From Methanoregula sp. UBA276 (lineage in GTDB: Archaea > Halobacteriota > Methanomicrobia > Methanomicrobiales > Methanospirillaceae): DNA of 23,160 nt. A program made the position numbers and the translations under genes. Under the pieces are notes generated by a model. The model searched no databases, had not been told where the DNA came from, and saw only the letters and a program-made list of their open reading frames with translations. How positions within the stretch are numbered: the stretch's first letter is position 1; each line of letters begins with the position of its first letter. The stretch spans positions 1 through 23,160 of the forward strand of contig DANA01000061.1 in the NCBI GenBank assembly GCA_002508495.1. Direction: 5' to 3'. Positions 1 through 8,337 of the stretch are shown here, piece by piece.

Positions 1-1634
1 TGGACGAACCCGGGGGTTTTTGGAACTCCAATGAAGATATCGACAACGTCGATAAGTTCGGAATCCGTTTCGCAACCGACAGCAATCACGGGTGCTCCCC
101 GTGCTTTCATCTCTTTGATATTGGAGAGCATAACCCCGTACGTGTCCCCGGGCATGCAGATAGCAATAACGGGTGTTTGTGTTGAGAGCAGTGCAAAAGG
201 CCCGTGTTTCAACTCCCCGGCAGCATACCCTTCGGCATGAATGTACGAGATCTCTTTCATCTTGAGGGCGCCTTCCAGTGAGACCGGGTAGAACGGTCCC
301 CTGCCGACATAAAAGATACTTGATGCACCCTTGCAGAGGTTGGTTGCATCGGTGAGGTCGAGGAGTAAAACCTCTTCAATGGCCTGGTGGGCCCGCTGGA
401 GCATCTCGTCGCATTTTCTGCCACAGAGTGCGTTTGCAATCTGCATCAGGACAGCCAGTTGGGCAACAAAGGATTTGGTTGCGGCAACGCTGATCTCCGG
501 GCCGGCAGACATAAAAAGGGTGGTATCAGCAGCCCTGCTGACGGTACTGCCAAGGACATTGGTGATGGCAAGCGTCCGGCAGTTGTGTGCTTTTGCCTGC
601 CGGAGGGCAATGAGCGTGTCTGCAGTCTCCCCGGACTGGGTGATCCCGATAACCAGCCCTTCGACTGGTGGCGGGAAATACCGGAACTCTGATGCGAACT
701 CCATCCGCACGGGTATCCTGCAGGACTCTTCGAGAAGATATTTGAAGATGAGGCCGGCATTGTATGATGACCCGCAGGCAACGATCGTTATGGAAGGGGG
801 ATTTTTCAGAAGTGCCGGCAACGTCTCCATATCAACAGAACGGATGGTGTTGAAGAATGCAAGAGGCTGTTCAAAAATTTCTTTGAGCATGAAATGCTGG
901 TACCCGCCTTTTTTCACGTCTTCGAGCGACCAGTCGATCAACTCAACCGGGCGGCTGACAACGTTTCCCTGGTTGAAGATCTCGATAGTTCCTGCGGTAA
1001 CGGAAGCAACGTCCCCATCCTCGAGAAAGACTGCCCGTTCGGTATGCTCGATGATGGGGGTCATGTCGGAGGCAGCAAAATTCTCACCATCGCCGATCCC
1101 GATAACGAGCGGGCTGGCATACCTGGCAGCTACCAGTCGTCCCTCGCCCGGTGTCACGACAATGAACGCATAGGACCCTTTGAGTAACGGCAGGACGTCC
1201 TGGACCGCCCTGAGGAGGTCGGCGCTCGAACGATATGCGTCTTCGATGAGATGAATAACGACTTCCGTGTCTGTATCCGACCTGAATACATGCCCCCGTG
1301 CAAGCAGCTGGCGTTTGAGTTCACTGAAATTTTCAATAATGCCATTATGGACAAGGGCGATCTTTCCTGAACAGTCGGTATGGGGGTGGGCATTGGCATC
1401 ACTGGGAACCCCATGGGTTGCCCAGCGGGTATGGCCGATGCCGGACTTTCCTTTCAGGGAAAGTGCCGAACCGGAATTGTCCGAGATCCGCCCTTTGTGT
1501 TTGTCAAGCGAAAGGACGGTCCCTGATGTTGCGATACCATATGAGTCGTAACCGCGGTATTCAAGTCTTTTGAGCCCTTCAACGATGATCGGTGCGGCAT
1601 CCCGTCGCCCGATATAGCCGACGATACCACACAC
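1..1634 (-). CDS. glmS: Glutamine--fructose-6-phosphate aminotransferase (isomerizing), 3' end beyond window
   Basis: GlmS converts fructose-6-phosphate and glutamine to glucosamine-6-phosphate, the first step to UDP-GlcNAc in the cytoplasm. Translation from a GTG at 1634 begins MCGIVGYIG, so removal of Met exposes the N-terminal Cys nucleophile of class II glutaminases. Seen next are HTRWATHG (about residues 68-75) and VHNGIIENF of the glutaminase domain, then two SIS domains: CGSSYNAG in the first and AGELKHGP in the second. 544 residues are visible, ending in IGVPKTPGFV; archaeal GlmS is usually near 580-600, so roughly the last 40-50 residues lie outside the window. The GTG lies one base after the TAA of the upstream nucleotidyltransferase, implying co-transcription. 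No earlier start is possible without running into that gene. The family call is very secure. Confidence 0.96.
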   Translation of the reverse strand, partial: MCGIVGYIGRRDAAPIIVEGLKRLEYRGYDSYGIATSGTVLSLDKHKGRISDNSGSALSLKGKSGIGHTRWATHGVPSDANAHPHTDCSGKIALVHNGIIENFSELKRQLLARGHVFRSDTDTEVVIHLIEDAYRSSADLLRAVQDVLPLLKGSYAFIVVTPGEGRLVAARYASPLVIGIGDGENFAASDMTPIIEHTERAVFLEDGDVASVTAGTIEIFNQGNVVSRPVELIDWSLEDVKKGGYQHFMLKEIFEQPLAFFNTIRSVDMETLPALLKNPPSITIVACGSSYNAGLIFKYLLEESCRIPVRMEFASEFRYFPPPVEGLVIGITQSGETADTLIALRQAKAHNCRTLAITNVLGSTVSRAADTTLFMSAGPEISVAATKSFVAQLAVLMQIANALCGRKCDEMLQRAHQAIEEVLLLDLTDATNLCKGASSIFYVGRGPFYPVSLEGALKMKEISYIHAEGYAAGELKHGPFALLSTQTPVIAICMPGDTYGVMLSNIKEMKARGAPVIAVGCETDSELIDVVDIFIGVPKTPGFV

Positions 1635-1635
1635 G

Positions 1636-2790
1636 TTATATCACCGTAGACCCGTCAGGGATGATCCGCGACGTGATGCTCTTCTGTTCCTCAACGATTA
1701 CATTGTTGCCGAGTATTGCATTGCGGTAGGTCGAGAACGGGCCACTGACAACCGAATCGCCAAGAATCGCCCCGAACTGCGACCGCACTGCTGCCCCTTC
1801 GATCTCCAGCAGTCCCGTTGCTGTCCCGGCAGATGAATGATCCGCAAGTGAACACCGCTCGCCGATAATGGTGTCCATTATCCGGGAATGTGATCCTATC
1901 GATGTGTCATCCATGATGACGGCATCGCCCAGCTGGGTGAACGGTTCAATGGTGACTCGCGAACCAATGCTCGTATTGGGCAGGATGCAGCAGTTCGGCC
2001 CGATCGTACAGTCATTGCCAATCACGACCGGCCCGGTTATGATCGTATTTGGCCCGATGGTGGATCCTTTTCCGATATGGACCGTTCCCTGGATGATCGC
2101 CTGCCTGCTTATCGTACCTTCCCGTTCGGGGGGAATCTGGTGGAGCAGGCGGCGGTTCATCTTTAACAGGTCCCATGCAAAGATTGCATCCTGCCAGTCA
2201 TCGGCTGGAACTCCCTGGACCCGGATACCCTGACGGATCATGGCAGCAATTCCATCCGTGAGGTCATTTCCTCTGATATAGGAAAAGACCTCCTTTTTGA
2301 GCGAGTAAATGCCGGTGCTGACCATGAGACTCTGGGCGTGTTCGGGCTTCTCCACGATCTCCATGACATACCCGTCCTTGAGCATCACCACGCCGAAATT
2401 TGACGGGTTCGGGTGCTCCCGCACCAGCATCGCGTTGGGAATCCCGTTAATGCGTGCAATCGAACGGGGATCAATATAATTGTCACCGGGAAGGACAAGG
2501 AAATCCCCCGTTATCTTCGATTCTGCACACCGAAGGGCATCTGCCGTGCCAAGCTGTTTATGCTGGACAACAACTTCAACCGGGACATCGAGCTGGTTTA
2601 AGAACCGGGTTACCTGCTCCTTGCGGTACCCAACAACAACGATGATATCGCGGATGCCATTTTTTAAGAGCGCATCGATGACATAATCAATAATCGGACG
2701 GTTAGCCACCGGGATAAGTGCCTTTGGCCTGCTCCTTGTCAATGGTCGGACCCGTTTTCCTTCTCCAGCTGCCAGAATAACTGCCTGCAT
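1636..2790 (-). CDS. GlmU-like sugar-1-phosphate nucleotidyltransferase with left-handed beta-helix, acetyltransferase motif lost
   Basis: A 384-residue protein. The N-terminal nucleotidyltransferase domain shows LAAGEGKRVRPLT (6-18) followed by the lysine of RPK, QLGTADALR (79-87) and PGDN (101-104). From about residue 225 the C-terminus has hexapeptide-type repeats (for example IGKGSTIGPNTIITG) that predict a left-handed beta-helix. It is a paralogue of the gene just upstream, but it lacks the PHFNYIGD and GAGTKIANLRHD segments that mark the acetyltransferase half there. It probably makes a nucleotide sugar (UDP-GlcNAc, UDP-Glc or dTDP-sugar); the sugar and nucleotide cannot be read from sequence. 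The stop is one base before glmS. The start overlaps nothing, and the ribosome-binding AGGTGA overlaps the TAG of the upstream gene, eight bases apart. Translational coupling is likely. Confidence 0.9.
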   Translation of the reverse strand: MQAVILAAGEGKRVRPLTRSRPKALIPVANRPIIDYVIDALLKNGIRDIIVVVGYRKEQVTRFLNQLDVPVEVVVQHKQLGTADALRCAESKITGDFLVLPGDNYIDPRSIARINGIPNAMLVREHPNPSNFGVVMLKDGYVMEIVEKPEHAQSLMVSTGIYSLKKEVFSYIRGNDLTDGIAAMIRQGIRVQGVPADDWQDAIFAWDLLKMNRRLLHQIPPEREGTISRQAIIQGTVHIGKGSTIGPNTIITGPVVIGNDCTIGPNCCILPNTSIGSRVTIEPFTQLGDAVIMDDTSIGSHSRIMDTIIGERCSLADHSSAGTATGLLEIEGAAVRSQFGAILGDSVVSGPFSTYRNAILGNNVIVEEQKSITSRIIPDGSTVI

Positions 2791-2797
2791 AATTCAC

Positions 2798-3997
2798 CTA
2801 CCGGATAATCGTTTTGTCCCCAATACACCCTTCAATGTACGAGTTTGGCCCAAATCGGGTGTCACTCCCGATCATCGTGCCGACATTGACTGAACAATTG
2901 ATACCAAACTGTACGCCATCCCCGACAACCGCACCGAATTTTTTCCTCCGCGTGTCCTTTCCGCATACCCGGACGGTCTTATGATCGTGGCGCAGGTTGG
3001 CAATCTTGGTTCCCGCCCCGAAATTACAGTCTGATCCGATGATGGAATCCCCGATATAATTAAAATGCGGGATCCTGGTCCCGCTCATGACAATCGAATT
3101 CTTTATCTCGGCGGAATGCCCGATATGGCAGTCGTCACCGATACTGGTTGCACCCCGGATGTATGCGTGAGGGCCGATTCGACAGTTCTTCCCGATGATA
3201 CAGGGGCCCTCAATATATGTTCCGGATTTGATGACACTCCCCTCCCCGACAACAACCGCCCCGCTCTGGAAGACTCCGTCTTCGATTGTTCCCTCGCTCC
3301 CTGATGCAAGTGATTCCATCATCGTGGTGTTGGCATCGAGCATGTCCCACGGGTGGCCAACATCCATCCACGAAGACAGGGGATATGCATGCATTTTTTT
3401 TGCTGCAATCAGTTCCAGAAGGGCGTCGGTGAGCTCGAGTTCTCCCCGGCTTGATGGCCGGACCCTGTCAATACGGTCAAAGATATCGGGTGAGAAGAGG
3501 TATGCCCCCGCGTTGATGGTGGTGGATTTGGGCTTTTGTGATTTCTCCTCAAGGGATACAATCAGGTTGTTTTCGCAGACCACAACGCCATAGTCCTGCG
3601 GGTGGTGGGTGGTGCTGGTGCCCATGCATGGCGCGGGCTGGCGGGAGAGGCTCGCGAGATCTTCTGTCGTCAGGATCATGTCGCCATTCAGGACAAGGAA
3701 TTTGCCGGTGACGAGATCCCTAGCTGCCCGCACCGCATCGGCAGTGCCAAGCTGTTGTCGTTGGGGGGTGTATTTTACATGAATGCCCCATGCTGCCCCG
3801 TCCCCAAAATACCTGCGTATCTCCCGCTCCCCATAACCGACAACAAAGATAAAATCGGTGATCCCTGCACCCCTTGCAGCAAGGACGAGGTGCTCCATCA
3901 TCGGCTTGTTGGCCAGCGGGAGCATCACTTTTGGACGCTTCGCCGTGAGGGGACGCATCCGTTTCCCCTCCCCTGCAGCGAGAACGACACACTCCAT
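2798..3997 (-). CDS. glmU: Bifunctional UDP-GlcNAc pyrophosphorylase / glucosamine-1-phosphate N-acetyltransferase (archaeal GlmU type)
   Basis: A 399-residue protein with both halves of the archaeal bifunctional enzyme (the ST0452/MJ1101 family). The nucleotidyltransferase half has LAAGEGKRMRPLT (6-18), QLGTADAVR (82-90) and NGDM (104-107). The C-terminal beta-helix contains PHFNYIGDS (310-318) and GAGTKIANLRHD (327-338), the conserved acetyltransferase region. It would acetylate glucosamine-1-phosphate and then transfer UMP to give UDP-GlcNAc, the sugar donor for archaeal glycans and N-glycosylation. A strong Shine-Dalgarno AAGGAG at 4008-4013 lies 10 bases before the ATG, in the 23-base gap after glmM. 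Position between glmM and glmS confirms the pathway. The exact nucleotide preference is inferred from context. Confidence 0.93.
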   Translation of the reverse strand: MECVVLAAGEGKRMRPLTAKRPKVMLPLANKPMMEHLVLAARGAGITDFIFVVGYGEREIRRYFGDGAAWGIHVKYTPQRQQLGTADAVRAARDLVTGKFLVLNGDMILTTEDLASLSRQPAPCMGTSTTHHPQDYGVVVCENNLIVSLEEKSQKPKSTTINAGAYLFSPDIFDRIDRVRPSSRGELELTDALLELIAAKKMHAYPLSSWMDVGHPWDMLDANTTMMESLASGSEGTIEDGVFQSGAVVVGEGSVIKSGTYIEGPCIIGKNCRIGPHAYIRGATSIGDDCHIGHSAEIKNSIVMSGTRIPHFNYIGDSIIGSDCNFGAGTKIANLRHDHKTVRVCGKDTRRKKFGAVVGDGVQFGINCSVNVGTMIGSDTRFGPNSYIEGCIGDKTIIR

Positions 3998-4020
3998 ACG
4001 TACAGCTCTCCTTACAACAT

Positions 4021-5271
4021 TTAAGCAGTTTTCCCCTGTTTTATCCTATCTTTTGCCGCTGCCAGCATGTTCTTTGCATCCTGCAGGGTTTTTCCTTCCG
4101 CGGTAACGCGGATCTTGGGCTCCGTCCCGCTTGCCCGGATCAGGTACCAACCGGATTCGTCAGCAACCCGGATCCCATCGGTCGGGCTGGATGCCCCAAG
4201 AGCAGTGACTGTTTCCTGTGCATCCGGACGCGGGAAAGATTCCCTGAGGATTGGATAGCAGGGCATGGAATCAATCTTTTCTGCCACATCCCACTGTGAT
4301 GCGATCTCGCAAAAGAGTGCAGCAGCAAAGGGACCGTCCGGACAGCGTGAGATCTTCGGGAATATCCATGCACCGGAGGGTTCGCCGCCAAAGTCTCCCC
4401 ACGAGATGAGTTCCTCGGAAACGTAGGCATCTCCGACCGGTGTCCTCCGGACTTCGGCAACCTCATCGATGATCATTGATGCGTCGGAGGTTGTGACAAC
4501 ACGCTTTGCACCAAGATACTGCACAAAGAGCACCAGCAGATGATCCCCGCCGATATACCTGCCCCGGTTGTCAAATGCCATCATGCGGTCGGCATCCCCA
4601 TCGTGAACCACGGCACAGTCAGCACCGCTCTTCCTGACCATCTCCCCGATGTTTTCAAGGTTCTCTTTCAGGGGCTCCGATGGCCGGGCAAAATGACCTG
4701 ACGGGTTGGCATTTATCGCGATGACCTTAACTCCTGCAGCGGAAAGCAACGATGGGCTGAGCATACTCCCTGCACCGTTCCCGCAATCAAGAATTGCCCG
4801 CACCGGTCTTGCGACTGCAACGGAATCCAGTATTGCCTTCTTGTGCTGGAAGAGCGCATCAGAAGCGCGCTCGCTGCCCTGGTGTGCCCAGTCAGTCCAG
4901 TGACCTGTTCTGAGAAGATTTTCCATGTCTGCCTGCTGACGGCGGGTGAATGAGGATCCGTCAGGGTTGAAGAGTTTGAGCCCGTTGTACTCTTCGGGAT
5001 TATGGGAGGCAGTAATCATGCACCCGGCCTGAGCATTCCGGGTAGCATAGGCAACAGTCGGTGTGGGAACCATCCCGCAGGTGTGAGCGGTTCCCCCGCT
5101 GCCGATGATGCCGGAGATGACCAGATGAGCGAGAAGGGGACTGGTTGTGCGCGTGTCCATCCCGACCAGCACGTCCCCCGAAGTATGAGCAAGCGCTGAA
5201 CCGACCCTGATTGCGGTGTCAACCAGAATTTGGTCGAATTTTCTTCGTATCCCCGAGGACCCGAAAAGCAT
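4021..5271 (-). CDS. glmM: Phosphoglucosamine mutase / phosphohexomutase
   Basis: This enzyme interconverts glucosamine-6-phosphate and glucosamine-1-phosphate, linking GlmS to GlmU. All four functional loops of the alpha-D-phosphohexomutase superfamily are visible in 416 residues: MLFGSSGIRR at the N-terminus, the phosphoserine loop TASHNP (88-92, Ser89), the Mg-binding DGDADR (224-229), the sugar loop GGEPSG (295-300) and the phosphate loop RASGTEPKIR (379-388). It is somewhat shorter than many archaeal homologues (about 440-455). Linkage to glmU and glmS favours the GlmM role over phosphomannomutase. A 73-base gap separates it from the upstream gene, so an extra promoter is possible: a weak box CTACTATCAT at 5298-5307 lies about 32 bases before the ATG. 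Confidence 0.93.
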   Translation of the reverse strand: MLFGSSGIRRKFDQILVDTAIRVGSALAHTSGDVLVGMDTRTTSPLLAHLVISGIIGSGGTAHTCGMVPTPTVAYATRNAQAGCMITASHNPEEYNGLKLFNPDGSSFTRRQQADMENLLRTGHWTDWAHQGSERASDALFQHKKAILDSVAVARPVRAILDCGNGAGSMLSPSLLSAAGVKVIAINANPSGHFARPSEPLKENLENIGEMVRKSGADCAVVHDGDADRMMAFDNRGRYIGGDHLLVLFVQYLGAKRVVTTSDASMIIDEVAEVRRTPVGDAYVSEELISWGDFGGEPSGAWIFPKISRCPDGPFAAALFCEIASQWDVAEKIDSMPCYPILRESFPRPDAQETVTALGASSPTDGIRVADESGWYLIRASGTEPKIRVTAEGKTLQDAKNMLAAAKDRIKQGKTA

Positions 5272-5344
5272 AGTGTGGTATTGGTCTGCCCGGAAGATGA
5301 TAGTAGCGTTTGGGCGGCCTTCGTCTCCCTGAATGCAACTCTTT

Positions 5345-5950
5345 TCAGTTCCCGTACGGGCACCAGTGTTCCAGATCGTTTAACCGTGCAACCCCGGCGG
5401 CTGAAGGCCCGACACAGATGACCTGTGCGTTTTTTGCATAGTGTTCAACGATCCCGCCAGTCCCCGGATCGATAAGCCCCTCTCCCCCGATCAGGAACAC
5501 GTCTGCTGCAGCAGGGTCCGTGGTGAAGAAAAGACCCCGCGTAGCCTGGAGAGAATGAATCGATCCCACAATAAAGACCTGTCTGCCTGCAAGCCTTGTG
5601 GCAAGGTCTTTGCCGCAGGCTTCGTGGCATGACCCTGCACACGGGTGCAGGGTGCGGGCAAGGCAGAAGAACCCTGCAGCAACATTGATGATGGCACACG
5701 CAGCTCCCCGGGCCGCGGGAGTGTCGAGTGGCGCCCCGAACATGAACGAGATCTTCGTGCAGGCCCGGATTGGGTCAAACGTGGTAAAAATTCCCTGTTT
5801 TCTTCCGAAATCAGCAGTCATGCAGGCACCTTTCTCGTACTGGCAGTTTGTGGTATCCGGGTCAACATCCAGCTGGACTCCCCCGTCAGAACAGCCCGAA
5901 TTTTCAAGGATTTTTTCGAGTTTGTTTACAGATTCAATAATAATATCCAT
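5345..5950 (-). CDS. Cysteine-rich uncharacterised protein with a DUF364-like C-terminal half
   Basis: Function unknown. The 201 residues contain 11 cysteines (20, 36, 43, 64, 85, 96, 104, 108, 112, 179, 197), including a regular CxxxCxxxC in HPCAGSCHEACG (102-113), which suggests a metal or Fe-S site. The C-terminal part (VFIVGS 125-130; ADVFLIGGEGLIDPGTGG 149-166; AQVICVGPSAAG 175-186) resembles the Rossmann-like fold of DUF364, annotated as putative heavy-metal chelation, where a 'let it be known which label is used, then a GPS' pattern is typical; I recognise this only by pattern. No signal peptide or membrane segment is seen. The start is well supported: AAAGGAG at 5959-5965, 8 bases before the ATG, and the ATG directly follows the TGA of the upstream cyclase gene. 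Probably cytoplasmic and co-transcribed with its neighbours. Confidence 0.72.
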   Translation of the reverse strand: MDIIIESVNKLEKILENSGCSDGGVQLDVDPDTTNCQYEKGACMTADFGRKQGIFTTFDPIRACTKISFMFGAPLDTPAARGAACAIINVAAGFFCLARTLHPCAGSCHEACGKDLATRLAGRQVFIVGSIHSLQATRGLFFTTDPAAADVFLIGGEGLIDPGTGGIVEHYAKNAQVICVGPSAAGVARLNDLEHWCPYGN

Positions 5951-6556
5951 TCAGCCATCTCCTTTGAGGATCACCCGTGCCGGGCTTCCGTCAAGGCCCG
6001 CAAGCCGGAGGGGAAGGGCAATCATATCACAGACCCCTTCCGGCACACCGTTCAGGTCAAGAAGTTCAATGATGGTGCAGTTATTCCGCAGCAGGTGCCG
6101 GTGAACGCTCCCGTCACCGGTATACGATTCAATAGAGGGGGAATCAATGCCGACACAAACGATCCCGCAGGAGATCAAATATTCTGCGGCCTCGAGGCTG
6201 AGTGACGGGTAATCGCGTTCAAAGGTGTTTTTTCCGGAATAGGCTGTCCTTATCAGGATGCGCTTCTCCTTCCCCAGTTGTCCCACGAGTTGCTTGCGGG
6301 AAATGAGACTGTTCCCGCTACGAATATCGATTACCCGGCAAGGTCCGATGAGGTACTCCAGGGGAATCGTATCGACGGTCCCCCCGGTCTTGAGGTAATG
6401 CACCGGGGCATCGATATGCGTACCGGTATGCGTGCTCAGGTGGAGATCGCTTATCAGGTATTTTCCCTGATCCTTCTGGTCAAATGATGGTGCAGTGTCT
6501 CCGGGATAGACAAGCATGCCTGCTGCAAGAGGGCGGGTCACATCATACCATTTCAT
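5951..6556 (-). CDS. Cyclase family protein (kynurenine formamidase / KynB-like metal hydrolase)
   Basis: A 201-residue protein of the metal-dependent cyclase/arylformamidase family. It begins MKWYDVTRPLAAGMLVYPGD, the usual family opening, and carries the metal-binding signature HTGTHIDAPVH (43-53). It also has GIDSPSIE and a C-terminal NNCTIIELLDLNGVPEG segment typical of the fold. KynB hydrolyses N-formylkynurenine, but no other kynurenine gene is near, so an amide or lactone hydrolase of unknown substrate is the safer reading. The ATG at 6556 overlaps the TGA of pcm (ATGA). An in-frame start six codons upstream would lie deeper in pcm and lacks family support. Its stop abuts the next gene's ATG. 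Confidence 0.85.
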   Translation of the reverse strand: MKWYDVTRPLAAGMLVYPGDTAPSFDQKDQGKYLISDLHLSTHTGTHIDAPVHYLKTGGTVDTIPLEYLIGPCRVIDIRSGNSLISRKQLVGQLGKEKRILIRTAYSGKNTFERDYPSLSLEAAEYLISCGIVCVGIDSPSIESYTGDGSVHRHLLRNNCTIIELLDLNGVPEGVCDMIALPLRLAGLDGSPARVILKGDG

Positions 6557-7212
6557 GCATTGCCCCCTTCCCATCCGTATTCCCCGATGAGGGGGACGAA
6601 CCGTACCCCCCCGTGGTACGTTTCTGTGAATTGGCTGTCTTTTTTCACAATCCTGACCAGTTCCTGGATGTCCCGGCTGCCGGCCGGGGCAACGAGCCGT
6701 CCCCCCTCCGCAAGTTGCGCGAGGAGTGGTTTTGGGACCTGCGGTGTTCCAGCAGTGATGATAATGCCATCAAATGGTCCGGCAGCGGGATAGCCGGTTG
6801 TGCCGTCGCCAATTATCACCGAGGCATTTCCGATGCCCAGTGCTGCAAGGTTCACCCGGGCAAGTTCTGCTACAGAGGGTATCCGTTCGATGGTAACAAC
6901 CTTTTTTGCCAGCGCAGCCAGGATCGCAGCCTGATACCCGCATCCTGCACCGATCTCAAGGATAGTGTCTTCCGGTTTTGGGTCCAGGAGTTCGGTCATG
7001 ACCGCAACAATATACGGCTGGGAGATGGTCTGGCCATTTCCTATCGGGAGGGGATTGTCTTCATACGCGGACTGGTCGTACGGGGGTGGAACAAAAATGT
7101 GGCGGGGTATCTGCCGCATCACCGCAAGGATGCGGGGGTTGTGAATTCCCCGTGCAGCGATCTGGCGTTCCACCATTCTCGCACGTTCATCTGCCCGGGG
7201 AAATTCAACCAT
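6553..7212 (-). CDS. pcm: Protein-L-isoaspartate O-methyltransferase
   Basis: Pcm uses S-adenosylmethionine to methylate isoaspartyl residues in aged proteins, allowing them to revert to aspartate. The 219 residues are the usual length. The substrate-side motif GNGQTISQPYIVA (58-70) and the SAM-binding LEIGAGCGYQAA (85-96) are both present, followed by VVTIER (105-110) and DGTTGYP. The ATG is preceded by GAGGGTGT just after the sufB stop (9-base gap). Its end overlaps the cyclase gene by 4 bases, so the two are translationally coupled. Cytoplasmic. The call is secure. Confidence 0.95.
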   Translation of the reverse strand: MVEFPRADERARMVERQIAARGIHNPRILAVMRQIPRHIFVPPPYDQSAYEDNPLPIGNGQTISQPYIVAVMTELLDPKPEDTILEIGAGCGYQAAILAALAKKVVTIERIPSVAELARVNLAALGIGNASVIIGDGTTGYPAAGPFDGIIITAGTPQVPKPLLAQLAEGGRLVAPAGSRDIQELVRIVKKDSQFTETYHGGVRFVPLIGEYGWEGGNA

Positions 7213-7221
7213 ACACCCTCA

Positions 7222-8337
7222 TCAGAAACCGGATTTCTCTGCAACATCGATGGAAGCGTCGATCTGCCGCTGGAGTGCCTCCGGAAGACCGGAAATTTTT
7301 ACATCCAGGAATCCCCGGATGATCGTGGCGGTTGCCTCATCCTCGTCCAGTCCCCGTGCCATGAGGTATTCGATCTCGTCTTTTGCAAGTTTTCCTACTG
7401 CGGCTTCATGGGAGAGCTCAGTGCCGACAACCGAACCTTCTATCTCGGGGATTGCATAGATAATCCCGTCCTTCAGGATCAGGCCCTTGCATTCAAGGTG
7501 CCCCCGTGTCCCGGCCACGTTCCCCCTGATATGGCCCCGTGAAATGATCGTGCCTCCTTTGGTGATGGCCCGCGTGATGAGTTCTGCGCTCGCACCCGGT
7601 GCTTCGAGAATGGCACGGGAGCCAAGATCCATATGGGAACCAGGAAGCGAGATCACGATGCTGCTGAACCGTGCAAGAGAATTGGCGCCGGTCAGCGTAG
7701 CGGTCGGGTACATCTGGATTTTTTTCACCGGCTGCATGCAGACATAATTGGAGAGGAAGACCCCATTCTCCTCAACGATTGAAGCACTCCGGGGCTGGAC
7801 CTCGATATCCTCCCCCCAGTAATGGATCATGGTAAAGCTGATCTTGGCATCTTTTTTGATGTAAAATTCCGAAATTCCGTAATGTGCCCCGCCCTTTCCT
7901 ACATGAGAACCGCTCGCACAGCCGGAAATTATGTGCAGTTCGGCGCCTTCTTCGGCAATGATGATATTGTGGGCGTGCTGTATTTTGTCCCGTCCAAGGA
8001 AAAGACAGGTCTGTATCGGCAGGACATTTTTTGAGCCCTTATGGGCGATGATAACATATCCCCGGGGATCTTCCTGCGCAGCAACGTATTTTGTGATGTC
8101 GTCTTTATCCGGTGAAACCGCTTTCCAGGCATAATCCTGCAACCAGGAGTACTTCTCGATTGCTTTTTTATAGGGGAGTACTTCGATCCCCGATTCATCG
8201 CACGCAGCATGGACCATATCCTGGTCCATCTGGAGATAACTTCCGCAGCGGTTTTTCATTTCGAGATCTATGCCCGCCTGGGAGAGACGTTCCTTATCGG
8301 TACTTGACAGTCCGGGGGTTTTTACTGGCTCCTGCAT
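7222..8337 (-). CDS. sufB: Fe-S cluster scaffold SufB/SufD family protein
   Basis: A 371-residue SufB/D protein that, with SufC, forms the minimal SufBC Fe-S assembly machine of many archaea. The central beta-helix region contains GCASGSHVGKGGAHYG (139-154) and SFTMIHYWGED (167-177). The C-terminal part holds GTRGHLECKGLIL, with Cys283, and ELSHEAAVGKLAKDEIEYLMARGL (His310), the segments that contain the key SufB cysteine and SufD histidine in the enterobacterial complex. The single protein may therefore act as a homodimer in place of SufB-SufD. AAGGAG at 8346-8351, inside the end of sufC, precedes the ATG by 8 bases; the two genes overlap by 16 bases. No sufS, sufU or sufE is adjacent. Confidence 0.93.
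   Translation of the reverse strand: MQEPVKTPGLSSTDKERLSQAGIDLEMKNRCGSYLQMDQDMVHAACDESGIEVLPYKKAIEKYSWLQDYAWKAVSPDKDDITKYVAAQEDPRGYVIIAHKGSKNVLPIQTCLFLGRDKIQHAHNIIIAEEGAELHIISGCASGSHVGKGGAHYGISEFYIKKDAKISFTMIHYWGEDIEVQPRSASIVEENGVFLSNYVCMQPVKKIQMYPTATLTGANSLARFSSIVISLPGSHMDLGSRAILEAPGASAELITRAITKGGTIISRGHIRGNVAGTRGHLECKGLILKDGIIYAIPEIEGSVVGTELSHEAAVGKLAKDEIEYLMARGLDEDEATATIIRGFLDVKISGLPEALQRQIDASIDVAEKSGF

Noticed and set aside
331..1173. 280-codon plus-strand open frame
   Set aside because: Antisense to glmS, with low-complexity Ser/Arg-rich translation caused by the GC-rich third positions of glmS.
6484..7542. 352-codon plus-strand open frame
   Set aside because: Antisense to pcm and sufB, both full-length and well conserved; the translation resembles no family.
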